From Sutterella sp. (GTDB taxonomy: Bacteria > Pseudomonadota > Gammaproteobacteria > Burkholderiales > Burkholderiaceae_F), in NCBI GenBank assembly GCA_020025915.1, contig JAHHRH010000009.1, positions 1-42,759 on the forward strand: a stretch of 42,759 bases of DNA, given 5' to 3'. This document shows positions 25,000 to 33,459 of the stretch, in pieces. How positions within the stretch are numbered: the stretch's first letter is position 1; each line of letters starts with the position of its first letter. The notes beneath the pieces were generated by a model. It was not told the origin of the DNA. It worked only from the letters and a program-made list of their open reading frames with translations, and did no database searches. The position numbers were made by a program, and so were the translations under genes.

Positions 25000-25681
25000 T
25001 GTCGTGGATAACGTGATTGAGGTCGAACATTTGGTCAAGGTCTATCACGATGGTGATGACCCTGTGGATATCTTAAAGGATGTGAGTTTTACAGTAGCGA
25101 GCGGCGAGACCGTAGCTATTCTGGGTTCGTCTGGGTCCGGTAAGTCGACGCTTTTACATGCTGTAGGTGGGCTGGATACGATTAATGGTGGCGCCATTCG
25201 TGTGGCGGGTCAAAGTCTTGCGGGCATGAATGATAAGGCGTTAGGTCAACTACGCAATCGTTCGTTAGGCTTTGTGTATCAGTTTCATCACCTGTTGCCT
25301 GAGTTTTCGGCGCTCGATAACGTCGCGATGCCACTTTGGATTCGTCGCGAAGATAAGGACGAAAGTCGAGAGCGTGCTATGGCGATGTTAAAGGCCGTAG
25401 GGCTCGCTCATCGGTCGACCCATTTGCCCTCACAACTCTCTGGGGGTGAGCGTCAACGTGTGGCTATTGCTCGCGCGATTGTGACGCGTCCTACTTGTAT
25501 TTTGGCCGACGAACCAACGGGGAACCTTGACCGTAAAACAGCCGATGGGGTTTTTGACCTCTTTTTAAATTTGGCTCGAAGTGAAGGTACGGCCATTGTG
25601 ATCGTGACGCATGATGAGTCCTTGGCCGCGCGCTGCGATCGCACTTTACGGTTAGATGCTGGCCAAATTCGCGAAGGGTAA
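24992..25681 (+). CDS. lolD: Lipoprotein-releasing system ATP-binding protein LolD
   Basis: ABC ATPase that energises lipoprotein release. The 229 residues show Walker A (GSSGSGKST), Q-loop region (YQFHHLLPEFSALDNV, a LolD hallmark), the signature LSGGERQRVAIARA, Walker B (CILADEPTGNLD) and the H-loop (VTHDESL). The ATG at 24992 overlaps the lolC end by 8 bases and has GGAGG 9 bases upstream; a frame open further 5' is not used. Confidence 0.96.
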   Translation: MSNVVDNVIEVEHLVKVYHDGDDPVDILKDVSFTVASGETVAILGSSGSGKSTLLHAVGGLDTINGGAIRVAGQSLAGMNDKALGQLRNRSLGFVYQFHHLLPEFSALDNVAMPLWIRREDKDESRERAMAMLKAVGLAHRSTHLPSQLSGGERQRVAIARAIVTRPTCILADEPTGNLDRKTADGVFDLFLNLARSEGTAIVIVTHDESLAARCDRTLRLDAGQIREG

Positions 25682-25685
25682 CGTC

Positions 25686-26492
25686 GTGTGTGTGGGACTC
25701 ATTGATACGCACTCACATCTGCAATCCAAAGCGTTTTCAGAGGATTTGGAGCGTTGTCTTAGTGAGGCGAAGTCAGCTGGGGTGGTGTCCATAGTCGTTT
25801 GTGCAGGTTCTGCGACGGATTGGACGCGAACCCGAGAGGTTGCTCATCGGTATGGTCTTGCCTATATGCTCGGGATTCATCCTTTGTTTGTCCCACAGTC
25901 TCATGAGAATGACCTTTTGAAACTTGCCGAAGTCGTTAAGGTGGCGATCGATGATCCCCACTTTATTGGCATCGGTGAAATCGGGATTGAAGGGCTCACA
26001 ATGACTATTGATGAAAGACAGGAGTGGTTTTTTCGTGAGCAATTAAAACTTGCGCGTCTTTATGGGCTCCCTGTGTCGGTGCATGTCAGAAAAAGCGCGT
26101 CAAGGCTTCTTTACCATTTGCGCCGACAGCCAGTTCACGGTGTGATTCATGCTTTTAATGGGTCTGTTGTCGAGCGTGAGGCTTTTCTCAAATTGGGTTT
26201 TAAGTTGGGGTTTGGTGGTGCAGTCACCTATGACGGGAGTCAACGCATACGTCGTCATGCGTCCGAATTGCCGACTGATGCTTGGGTTTTAGAAACGGAT
26301 GCACCCGATATGCCTTCGAGTGAACGTCGTGATGCGGGTGACCTGCGCACGGAGCCCAAAGATATTGCGCGTACATTAGAGGTGGTGGCGGCCCTTCGAG
26401 GTATGTCTATGGTGGCAGCTCAAGAAGAATCCACGAATAATGCCTTAGAGGCTTTCCCTCGTCTTAGAGCATGTTTGCCTAAGGTACACTGA
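25686..26492 (+). CDS. TatD-family metal-dependent hydrolase
   Basis: A TIM-barrel amidohydrolase-like nuclease of the TatD group (DNA 3'-5' exonuclease or D-aminoacyl-tRNA related activities in relatives). Motifs seen are LIDTHSHLQS near the N-terminus (metal-binding HxH), GIGEIGIEGL, PVSVHVRKSA, HAFNGS and the terminal LETDAPDM. The start is GTG 25686, chosen because GAAGGG ends 7 bases upstream; it gives 268 residues. It lies 4 bases behind lolD and probably in the same operon. Confidence 0.85.
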   Translation: MCVGLIDTHSHLQSKAFSEDLERCLSEAKSAGVVSIVVCAGSATDWTRTREVAHRYGLAYMLGIHPLFVPQSHENDLLKLAEVVKVAIDDPHFIGIGEIGIEGLTMTIDERQEWFFREQLKLARLYGLPVSVHVRKSASRLLYHLRRQPVHGVIHAFNGSVVEREAFLKLGFKLGFGGAVTYDGSQRIRRHASELPTDAWVLETDAPDMPSSERRDAGDLRTEPKDIARTLEVVAALRGMSMVAAQEESTNNALEAFPRLRACLPKVH

Positions 26493-26549
26493 AAGGATAG
26501 GTCTTCTTCATTGAAGACGCCTTCAAACGTTTATCTTGAGGCATATACT

Positions 26550-27113
26550 ATGATGACAAAAGACATTCTGGTGGCCGTGATCGGTCTAGATCAGCCGGGG
26601 GTTGTGGCGGCAACGGCTGAGACCTTAACGCGTCTCGACTGCAATATTGAGCAGATGACTCAAACGACGCTTCGCCATCAGTTCACTTCCATCTATCTCG
26701 TCAATAAGCCCGAAACACTCGATAACGACCATATCGTTTTGGAGCTTCGTACAGCATTTCAGGCCAAGAAGTTTCATTTAAGCGTCTCGATTCGTGACTA
26801 TGAAGCACCTAAGGCGTCTCAAGTCATTGAAGGTGAGCCTTTTGTGATCAGTGTCTGGGGACCTGACCGTAATGACATCATCGGAACTTTTGCCCGAATT
26901 TGTGCTGAACAGTCGATCAATGTTGAAAGTTTGAAGGCTTTCCGTATTGAAAATGATCAAAGTCTGCAGGTCTTTGAGGTCGTTGTACCGAATTCGGTAG
27001 ACACTCGCGCATTACATCGTGTGATGGGGGAACGCGCGAAGGCGATGGGCTTACGCATGAATATGCAACATGCGGCGATTTTCGAAGCGATTCACCGCGT
27101 ACGTGTGGACTAA
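26550..27113 (+). CDS. Protein with two ACT domains (GcvR-like)
   Basis: A 187-residue protein with tandem ACT domains. The first begins ILVAVIGLDQPGVVAATAETL (about residues 5-25); the second begins FVISVWGPDRNDIIGTFARI (about residue 95). ACT domains bind amino acids or other small ligands and regulate partners. It is followed after 20 bases by a DUF711 gene; in Gram-positives a single ACT protein (UPF0237) is paired with the same DUF711 family. The start ATG at 26550 (or 26553) is chosen because GAGG lies 8 bases upstream. The ligand is unknown. Confidence 0.82.
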   Translation: MMTKDILVAVIGLDQPGVVAATAETLTRLDCNIEQMTQTTLRHQFTSIYLVNKPETLDNDHIVLELRTAFQAKKFHLSVSIRDYEAPKASQVIEGEPFVISVWGPDRNDIIGTFARICAEQSINVESLKAFRIENDQSLQVFEVVVPNSVDTRALHRVMGERAKAMGLRMNMQHAAIFEAIHRVRVD

Positions 27114-27133
27114 TAACGTAAGGAACCTAGATC

Positions 27134-28507
27134 ATGCTGACTGATCGCGAAGTACTCTCTACTCTCAATATGTTGCGTAGTGAGCACCTGGACGTGCGCA
27201 CGGTGACGATGGGCATCAATTTATTTGATTGTGCAAGTCACGACTTTGATACGTTCGCTTATAAGGTGCGTAGCAAGATTCTGCGTAACGCTGAAAAACT
27301 CGTTGAAACTTGTGACATTGTCGGGGATCGCTATGGGATTCCTGTTGTCAATAAGCGTATTTCGGTGAGCCCTATCGGGACGGTGTGTGCCGCTTTTAGC
27401 CGTGACCAAATGGTGGACGCTTGTCGCGTCCTCGACGAATGCGCCAAAGACGTTGGCGTGGACTTTATTGGTGGCTTTGGTGCCTTGGTCGAAAAAGGTA
27501 TGACGCCTGGTGAGCGTCATTTGATTGATGCGCTCCCAGAAGCTTTAGCAACGACGGATCGTATTTGCTCGTCGATTAATGTGGGTTCAACCAAAGCGGG
27601 TATCAATATGGATGCCGTGAAACTCATGGGGGAACGCATTCTCGATGTGGCGCAAGCAACTGCCGAGCGCGATGCGATTGGTTGTGCGAAGTTGGTGGTT
27701 TTTTGCAATATTCCACAAGATGTCCCGTTCATGGCTGGTGCCTATTTAGGGGTTGGTGAGCCTGATGTCGTCATTAATGTGGGGGTGTCTGGTCCAGGTG
27801 TCGTCAAGAAAGCTTTGGATCGTGCTTTTGATGCCAAGGGGGACTACCTGACGATTACGGATGCTGCTGAAGTCATTAAACACACGGCATACAAGGTAAC
27901 GCGTGTGGGCGAAATCATCGGAAATGAGGTCGCAAAGCGCTTGAATCTTCCGTTTGGTGTGGCTGACCTTTCGTTGGCGCCGACTCCGGCTGTGGGGGAT
28001 AGCGTGGGTGAAATCTTCCAAACGATGGGGCTCTCCTCGATTGGTGCACCAGGTACGACGGCAATTCTTGCCATGTTGAACGATGCGGTGAAAAAGGGTG
28101 GCGTCTTTGCCTCGTCTCACGTGGGGGGACTTTCGGGTGCCTTTATTCCTGTTTCTGAAGATAGTGCGATTGAAGCAGCTGCTCGTAGTGGCGCACTCAC
28201 GCTTGAAAAACTCGAAGCAATGACAAGTGTGTGCTCGGTGGGACTCGATATGATTGCGATTCCTGGCGATACGTCTGCAGCGACGATTTCGGGCATGATT
28301 GCGGATGAAATGGCGATTGGTATGATCAATGCGAAAACGACGGCGGTTCGCATTATTCCTGTGCCTGGAAAGGGGGTGGGTGATAAGGCGGTCTTTGGTG
28401 GCCTCTTGGGTGAGGCTGCTATTATTCGAGTACCTGGTGGCGACGCATCGGGCTTCGTGAAGCTCGGTGGTCGTATTCCTGCACCGATACATTCGCTGAA
28501 GAACTAA
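27134..28507 (+). CDS. DUF711/UPF0210 (PFL-like) protein
   Basis: A 457-residue cytoplasmic protein of the UPF0210 family, whose structure is reported to resemble pyruvate formate-lyase but whose activity is unknown. Recognisable segments are TVTMGINLFDCAS, SINVGSTKAGINMDAV, VINVGVSGPGVVKKAL, GAPGTTAILAMLNDAVKKGG and the C-terminal GGRIPAPIHSLKN. It probably forms an operon with the upstream ACT protein and ends in a terminator. Confidence 0.92.
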   Translation: MLTDREVLSTLNMLRSEHLDVRTVTMGINLFDCASHDFDTFAYKVRSKILRNAEKLVETCDIVGDRYGIPVVNKRISVSPIGTVCAAFSRDQMVDACRVLDECAKDVGVDFIGGFGALVEKGMTPGERHLIDALPEALATTDRICSSINVGSTKAGINMDAVKLMGERILDVAQATAERDAIGCAKLVVFCNIPQDVPFMAGAYLGVGEPDVVINVGVSGPGVVKKALDRAFDAKGDYLTITDAAEVIKHTAYKVTRVGEIIGNEVAKRLNLPFGVADLSLAPTPAVGDSVGEIFQTMGLSSIGAPGTTAILAMLNDAVKKGGVFASSHVGGLSGAFIPVSEDSAIEAAARSGALTLEKLEAMTSVCSVGLDMIAIPGDTSAATISGMIADEMAIGMINAKTTAVRIIPVPGKGVGDKAVFGGLLGEAAIIRVPGGDASGFVKLGGRIPAPIHSLKN

Positions 28508-28530
28508 GTCCAGCGAACCCTAGAAAAAAG

Positions 28531-28568
28531 AAAGCACTGAGAGACATTGTTGCTCTTGGTGCTTTTTT
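28531..28568 (+). terminator. Terminator behind the DUF711 gene
   Basis: AAAGCAC and GTGCTTT arms, extended by further imperfect pairing (GAGAG with CTCTT), end in a run of seven T. Confidence 0.75.
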
Positions 28569-28633
28569 ATACAAAAGCGCTTAAGTATATATGAAGATGT
28601 TTTGTAGGTAGCGACAAAAAAGATTCTTGTTGT

Positions 28634-28659
28634 ATTGTTGTTGAAAGTGTACCAACAAT
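28634..28659 (+). repeat. Inverted repeat upstream of the autotransporter gene
   Basis: ATTGTTG and CAACAAT are separated by 12 bases, 27 bases before the start codon. It may be an operator for a dimeric regulator or an mRNA hairpin near the ribosome site. Confidence 0.4.
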
Positions 28660-28685
28660 AACGCGCATAGAGGTAAACCCTAGAT

Positions 28686-30806
28686 ATGATACGTCACTTA
28701 TTAAATTATATGGGACTATCTATGTCTGATTTAACCTCCACGCTTACGCTAGCTACAACCCTCAGCACACTTGCTATCACAGGTCCAACGTTTGCGAATG
28801 ACCAGTGTAGTGTATCCGATGAAAGTGACGATAAACGCTTGATATTCGACGTTCCAGACGATTGGCCGGCTATGGGTTGGAAAGTGGATTTGAATGGAGG
28901 TTCTGGACTCATCGATGGTTTGTATGAAGATGTCGGGGTGATCGATCTTGTTAGTAAAGCAACGAACTATACTGGTCTAGTTGAGAAAAAATGGCTACGC
29001 AACGTCTCATATATAGAGAATTTATTTACTACGGATAACCCTTTAACGATCCGGGTTCATGGCATTGATGTTGCAGAAACTTCCAATTTGCGGTATGGCG
29101 TTGGCGTGGCTATGTTTACTAAGAATGTCGACGGCGAGCGCCCTAAAGTCAACTTGGAGTTGACTAAGGGGTCGAGTGCCTTCCTATTTAATCATGAGCC
29201 CGACGGGGTAGCAGAGGATGACCAACTAACCAAGTTGATGCTGTCAAGTCAAGGTGCACTGAATATTGCGAACAGTATTCTTCATGAGGTTAATCGTTCT
29301 AAAACGAGCTTCTTGTATGTCACCGATGGTTTGAGCATTCAAAAAGATACTTTTATCTCGGTGGGCGGCACATTAGCTGAAGCGCAGAAAAATGGATGGA
29401 ATCTGTATATGGGTGCTGATTCCGCATTGCTCTTTGACGGTTTGCAGAAGCAAGATGTTGATGGAATCCATGTCGAAGATGGGGCGAGTGCGTACTTCGA
29501 GCAAGGCTCGGTCATTGTGATCATGAACCCGCTCACCGAATTCACTGCAAAATACACTACACTCAATCCTGATACTTTTATTGAGGCTGGTCCGAACGCA
29601 AAGGTTGAAGGGCTTGAAAAGTGTTCGACGTTTGTGTTCAAGAATGAACAAGTGTTCGAGGTTAGTTTCAAAAAAGTTGATGGCGGCTGGCAAATGTCAG
29701 AAAAGATCTGGAAGCCAACAGGTTATTTTGCTGAAAGTATCAATGAGCTTTTTAAGGAACTATCGGCTGGCACGGCGCCATCTAGCCTACAAAACTATTA
29801 CAAGCAATGGATTCTGCTTGATGACTTTGCTCAGCATGCTGCGACACTTAATTTTATGCAGAAGAGTTTAGGAACGCCGACTGAGATGGATCGTCAAACC
29901 CAACGAGTGATTCAGACAGGGGTGCACGCGGTACGTCGCTATGAAACGATGTTGCCGCTCGACGTAGAAATATTGACGTCTCGTTCGGAAGGTCAGGCGA
30001 TCGGTCTCAATGTGTCAAATCAGTTGGATGGGCTCAAGTACGAACGTGAGTCGGACGGGATTGCTTTTGGTTTGAACGGTCGATACCTGAATCGCTTTGT
30101 GGGGATGCGTGTCGCTTATGATGACGCCGATGTCACGATCGAAAATCAAAATTTCCGAAAAGGTGACATGATCGAGGGCGCTTCCACCATTTTGACGACG
30201 TCTTTTTATGCAGGGCAAAGGTATGACTGGGGTTATTTGACGGGGCACCTGAGCTATGCCGCTGCGAATGATAAAACGCGAATTTTGGGGATCTCTGACG
30301 AAGTGATTGGTGCCGAAAAAATTCAACGTCAATCCGTATCGCTTGGCATGATGTCGACTTTTGTTAGAGAAGGCGAGTGGGTCGACACGGGATTGACGGC
30401 GGGCGGTTATATGACTTACTTTTTGCCGGTTCGCTACGGGTTGGGTATTAACTCTCAAGAGGTTTGGAAACTCGAAGAAGAGAAACGACTAGTGTGGACT
30501 GGGCATTTTGGGGCTGATGTCTCTGGACTTTGGCATCCGACGCCTAAAAGCTATATCAAGTTGAATTTTGACACCGGACTTCGTTTGCGCATGGGCGATA
30601 CTGGTGTCAAACAAACCATGACCGTTGGGGGTGTATCATCGTTAGTGACGACCGATGATTTGGCCAAAGGGGAAGCTTACGCTTCGTTACTTCTTTCAGG
30701 AAAGTTAGCCGATGGTCGATTTGGTGCGGGTGTGACACAGGCGTTAGGGCCTAATGGTGTGAAGCATGTTTCGGCCGAATTTCATGTGACCTTTGATTTC
30801 GACTGA
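28686..30806 (+). CDS. Autotransporter with short passenger and C-terminal beta-barrel
   Basis: A 706-residue type Va-like secreted outer-membrane protein. The N-terminus carries a signal-like hydrophobic stretch (LATTLSTLAITGPTFA, predicted cleavage before NDQ at about residue 38). Residues 40-420 form a passenger with few recognisable repeats and cysteines only in DQCSV and EKCSTF. The last 270 residues alternate polar and hydrophobic residues in the manner of an autotransporter barrel (HVSAEFHVTFDF at the end). The final residue is Asp after the usual terminal Phe, which is atypical for BamA recognition. The passenger's role is unknown; adhesion is only a guess. It is a monocistronic-looking gene with an AGAGG site 11 bases upstream. 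Confidence 0.8.
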   Translation: MIRHLLNYMGLSMSDLTSTLTLATTLSTLAITGPTFANDQCSVSDESDDKRLIFDVPDDWPAMGWKVDLNGGSGLIDGLYEDVGVIDLVSKATNYTGLVEKKWLRNVSYIENLFTTDNPLTIRVHGIDVAETSNLRYGVGVAMFTKNVDGERPKVNLELTKGSSAFLFNHEPDGVAEDDQLTKLMLSSQGALNIANSILHEVNRSKTSFLYVTDGLSIQKDTFISVGGTLAEAQKNGWNLYMGADSALLFDGLQKQDVDGIHVEDGASAYFEQGSVIVIMNPLTEFTAKYTTLNPDTFIEAGPNAKVEGLEKCSTFVFKNEQVFEVSFKKVDGGWQMSEKIWKPTGYFAESINELFKELSAGTAPSSLQNYYKQWILLDDFAQHAATLNFMQKSLGTPTEMDRQTQRVIQTGVHAVRRYETMLPLDVEILTSRSEGQAIGLNVSNQLDGLKYERESDGIAFGLNGRYLNRFVGMRVAYDDADVTIENQNFRKGDMIEGASTILTTSFYAGQRYDWGYLTGHLSYAAANDKTRILGISDEVIGAEKIQRQSVSLGMMSTFVREGEWVDTGLTAGGYMTYFLPVRYGLGINSQEVWKLEEEKRLVWTGHFGADVSGLWHPTPKSYIKLNFDTGLRLRMGDTGVKQTMTVGGVSSLVTTDDLAKGEAYASLLLSGKLADGRFGAGVTQALGPNGVKHVSAEFHVTFDFD

Positions 30807-30843
30807 TCGTCGATTTTGTGCAATCCTCTACAATGAGAGTTAG

Positions 30844-30869
30844 GGCGTGAGCGCATCCCCGTTCACGCC
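30844..30869 (+). promoter_or_regulatory. Hairpin between the autotransporter and relA
   Basis: GGCGTGA and TCACGCC pair over a 12-base loop. No T run follows. It could end the autotransporter mRNA by a Rho-dependent route or lie in the relA leader. Confidence 0.35.
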
Positions 30870-30936
30870 TGATGACAGATAAAACGTTTCGCCGTACTTG
30901 GACCGACGGTCGGAACGCTCGGAGGAGAAGCAACTA

Positions 30937-33045
30937 ATGGTTGATACGTCTCAAGTTGTCGATGTTGCGTTAGCGAGAAGCATGGTTGAGCCGTTGTACC
31001 GGGATCTCACGCTTCCGACGGGGGAAAACGTACTCACCCACGCGGACGGTTTGGCAAGTATTCTCAGAGAAGTACGAGATGACCCAGATTTGATCGCGGC
31101 CGCTTATTTGTTCTGTGTGCCGGCGGTTATCCAAAATTCTAGTGAGTGGATTGAAAAGAGTTTTGGGCCTGCTGTGAATGGGTTAGTTCAGGAACTAGGC
31201 AAAGTGAATGAACTCTCTCGACGTGCACGCTCAGAAAATGAAGAAGCAAATACCCATCATCAAGTTGAAGTAATGCGCCGTATGTTCTTGTCTATGTGTC
31301 AAGACTTACGCGTGGTGTTATTGAAATTGGCGAGCCGCTTGCAGACCTTACGTTGGTTTGCTTCGTCTAAACGTGAAGGTGCTGATCGTTTCGGTGCTGA
31401 AACGTTAGATCTTTACGCGCCGCTAGCAAATCGTTTAGGGATTTGGCAGTTAAAGTGGGAGCTTGAAGATCTATCGCTTCGCTTTACGCGTCCTGCTGAA
31501 TATCACGATATTGCGACCCAGCTCGATGAATCACGTGAGGCTCGCATTGAATTTATGCGTGGCGCCGTCCTTCGCATTCGTGAGCTACTCAAAAAAAACG
31601 GGATTTCGAGCGACGTGTCAGGGCGACCTAAACACATCTATTCCATTTGGAAGAAGATGCAACGTAAGCATTTACGTTTTGATCAGCTCTTTGACGTTCG
31701 TGCGCTTCGCATTATTGTGGACACGGTCGAACACTGCTATCAGGTGCTTTCGATAGTTCATGAAAATTTTCCCGTTCTTAGTAAAGAGTACGACGACTAT
31801 ATCGCTAAGCCAAAGCCTAATGGCTATCAGTCCTTACATACCGTTGTGACTGACCAGGCAGGACGCCCTATTGAAATTCAGATTCGTACGCGTGCTATGC
31901 ATGAGTTTGCTGAACTCGGTGTGGCAGCACACTGGCGTTACAAAGAAGCCGGTAACTCGAATGGTGCGACAAATGCCGAAGAGCAACGTGTGGCGTGGCT
32001 ACGTCAGTTGTTGGCTTGGGGTAGCGACATGCAGCATCAGCATCAGCCCGAAGGGGATCTGGTGCTCGACGATCATGTCTATGCTTTGACGCCGCAAGGT
32101 CGTGTGGTCGAATTGCCACGCGGGGCTACGCCAGTGGACTTTGCCTATGCGGTACATACGCAACTAGGTCATCGTACAAAAGGAGCGAGAGTCGATGGGA
32201 CGTTGGTGCCCCTAAATACGAAGATTGAAACGGGACAAACCGTCGAAATCATCGCGGGTAAAGTGGGTCAACCCTCACGTGACTGGCTGTCGTCTGAATT
32301 TGGTTATGCTATGAGTCCGCGAACCCGTAACAAGGTTCGTCAGTGGTTTAACGCGCAACATACGGCTGAACTGATTTCTTTGGGTCGAGAAAAAGTCGAC
32401 AAGGAATTAGCTCGTTTAGGTAAGACAGCAGTGAAGCTTGAAGACCTAGCGAAGCGTTTAGGTTGCGAAGGGGTTGATGAACTTTGTTTGGCTTATGCAA
32501 AAGAAGAAATCACGCAGACTGCCATTGCGACGGCCGTTCAGCCACCTAAGCCTGTGGTTGAAGAGCCTGAATTCCAGGTTCGCGCTCAACGTAAACCGAC
32601 CAGAAAGAGTGACGTCTTAGTGGTGGGGGTGGATTCGCTTCTCACGCAACTAGCGCGCTGTTGCCATCCGGTGCCGCCTGATGACATTGTGGGTTATGTC
32701 ACGCGTGGTCGCGGGGTCACTATCCATCGTGCCGACTGCCCGAATATTCGCAATATGTCTGAGCAAGACCATGGTCGGTTGATTGAAGTGAGTTGGGGGC
32801 AAGGTAGCGATAGCGTCTTCCCGGCAGAAATCTTTGTTGTGGCGACCGATCGACCAGGGTTATTGAGAGATATCTCTGAAGTTTTTATGAAGGCTAAGCA
32901 AAGTATCGTTGGGATGAATTCTCAAAAAGTTCGTACCGATGCACATATGCGCTTCACGGTCGAAATTTGTTCGGCACAAAGTTTGAGCGCTTCGCTCAAT
33001 GCGATCCGTGAGTTGCCCGGGGTGCTTTCGGCGCGGCGAAGTTAA
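30937..33045 (+). CDS. relA: (p)ppGpp synthetase RelA, synthetase-only type
   Basis: Ribosome-associated enzyme that makes (p)ppGpp during amino-acid starvation. Of 702 residues, the N-terminal pseudo-hydrolase domain lacks the HD metal site: YLFCVPAV stands where SpoT/Rel has LLHDVVED. The synthetase domain has RPKHIYSIWKKMQRK and, before DYIAKPKPNGYQSLHT, the acidic EYDD version of the motif typical of monofunctional RelA. TGS (DDHVYALTPQGRVVELP), helical, zinc-finger-like (ARCCHPVPPDDIVGY) and C-terminal ACT/RRM domains follow. ATG 30937 has GGAGGAG 8 bases upstream and is chosen over 30898. Confidence 0.95.
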   Translation: MVDTSQVVDVALARSMVEPLYRDLTLPTGENVLTHADGLASILREVRDDPDLIAAAYLFCVPAVIQNSSEWIEKSFGPAVNGLVQELGKVNELSRRARSENEEANTHHQVEVMRRMFLSMCQDLRVVLLKLASRLQTLRWFASSKREGADRFGAETLDLYAPLANRLGIWQLKWELEDLSLRFTRPAEYHDIATQLDESREARIEFMRGAVLRIRELLKKNGISSDVSGRPKHIYSIWKKMQRKHLRFDQLFDVRALRIIVDTVEHCYQVLSIVHENFPVLSKEYDDYIAKPKPNGYQSLHTVVTDQAGRPIEIQIRTRAMHEFAELGVAAHWRYKEAGNSNGATNAEEQRVAWLRQLLAWGSDMQHQHQPEGDLVLDDHVYALTPQGRVVELPRGATPVDFAYAVHTQLGHRTKGARVDGTLVPLNTKIETGQTVEIIAGKVGQPSRDWLSSEFGYAMSPRTRNKVRQWFNAQHTAELISLGREKVDKELARLGKTAVKLEDLAKRLGCEGVDELCLAYAKEEITQTAIATAVQPPKPVVEEPEFQVRAQRKPTRKSDVLVVGVDSLLTQLARCCHPVPPDDIVGYVTRGRGVTIHRADCPNIRNMSEQDHGRLIEVSWGQGSDSVFPAEIFVVATDRPGLLRDISEVFMKAKQSIVGMNSQKVRTDAHMRFTVEICSAQSLSASLNAIRELPGVLSARRS

Positions 33046-33076
33046 TTTTGTTACAAATTTAATACCAAGAATACGG

Positions 33077-33108
33077 TAGGCGGTGATTTTTTTTCATCGC
33101 CTATTTTT
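33077..33108 (+). terminator. Terminator behind relA
   Basis: TAGGCGGTGA and TCATCGCCTA arms (one G-T pair) with a T-rich loop are followed by six T. Confidence 0.85.
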
Positions 33109-33174
33109 TGTTTAAAAATCAATAGGATAACGTAAAATTTTGGCAAATATTCTAAAAAATATTTTTTAACTCTA

Positions 33175-33202
33175 TTGACTTTACTGAAAACTCAGGCATA
33201 AT
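33175..33202 (+). promoter_or_regulatory. Promoter of tRNA-Val, probably also of the thrS leader
   Basis: TTGACT (33175-33180) and CATAAT (33197-33202) are 16 bases apart, about 11 bases ahead of the tRNA. No other promoter is visible between the tRNA and the thrS leader ORF, which starts only 25 bases after the tRNA. Confidence 0.7.
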
Positions 33203-33213
33203 TCTTGCCTCAC

Positions 33214-33290
33214 AGGCACGTAGCTCAGTTGGTTAGAGCATCACCTTGACATGGTGGGGGTCGTTGGTTCGAGTCCAATCGTGCCTACCA
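33214..33290 (+). tRNA. tRNA-Val (anticodon GAC)
   Basis: A 77-base cloverleaf with encoded CCA. The acceptor stem is AGGCACG/CGTGCCT, the anticodon loop is TTGACAT with GAC, and the T-loop is GGTTCGAGTCC. No terminator follows before the thrS leader, so it is probably cut out of a longer thrS transcript. Confidence 0.97.
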
Positions 33291-33315
33291 GAATTTTTAT
33301 TGGGAACTGTTGATA

Positions 33316-33360
33316 ATGTGCTTATTACTAAGCTTTCGCACAACAACACCCTCTCTGTAA
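33316..33360 (+). CDS. Threonine-rich leader peptide of thrS
   Basis: A 14-codon ORF reading MCLLLSFRTTTPSL with three consecutive Thr codons (ACA ACA ACA, 33340-33348). It starts with ATG; a weak GGGA lies 10 bases upstream. The stop codon falls in the loop of the first hairpin of the attenuator, as in classical amino-acid operon leaders. It lies 99 bases before the start of threonyl-tRNA synthetase, so the run of codons matches the amino acid of the controlled gene. Too short for normal gene finding; no homologue was searched. Confidence 0.75.
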   Translation: MCLLLSFRTTTPSL

Positions 33361-33435
33361 AATAGAGGGCGTGAGCGAAACGTTGTCCAGTTGTCCAAGG
33401 CAAAGAAAGTGCGGCTCATGTCCGCACTTTTTTTT
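33334..33435 (+). promoter_or_regulatory. Transcription attenuator of thrS (pause hairpin, antiterminator, terminator)
   Basis: Hairpin 1:2 pairs CCCTCT (33349-33354) with AGAGGG (33364-33369), with a possible outer stem TTTCGC (33334-33339) with GCGAAA (33375-33380). The antiterminator pairs GGGCGTGAGC (33367-33376) with GCTCATGTCC (33414-33423), 10 pairs including two G-U. The terminator pairs AAAGTGCGG (33406-33414) with CCGCACTTT (33422-33430) and is followed by T to 33435. The antiterminator uses the terminator loop and top of the stem, so the two exclude each other. A ribosome stalled at the Thr codons would free 33367-33376; one at the stop codon would cover part of it. Confidence 0.75.
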
Positions 33436-33459
33436 CGCCTATACAAATCGAGGTTAAAC

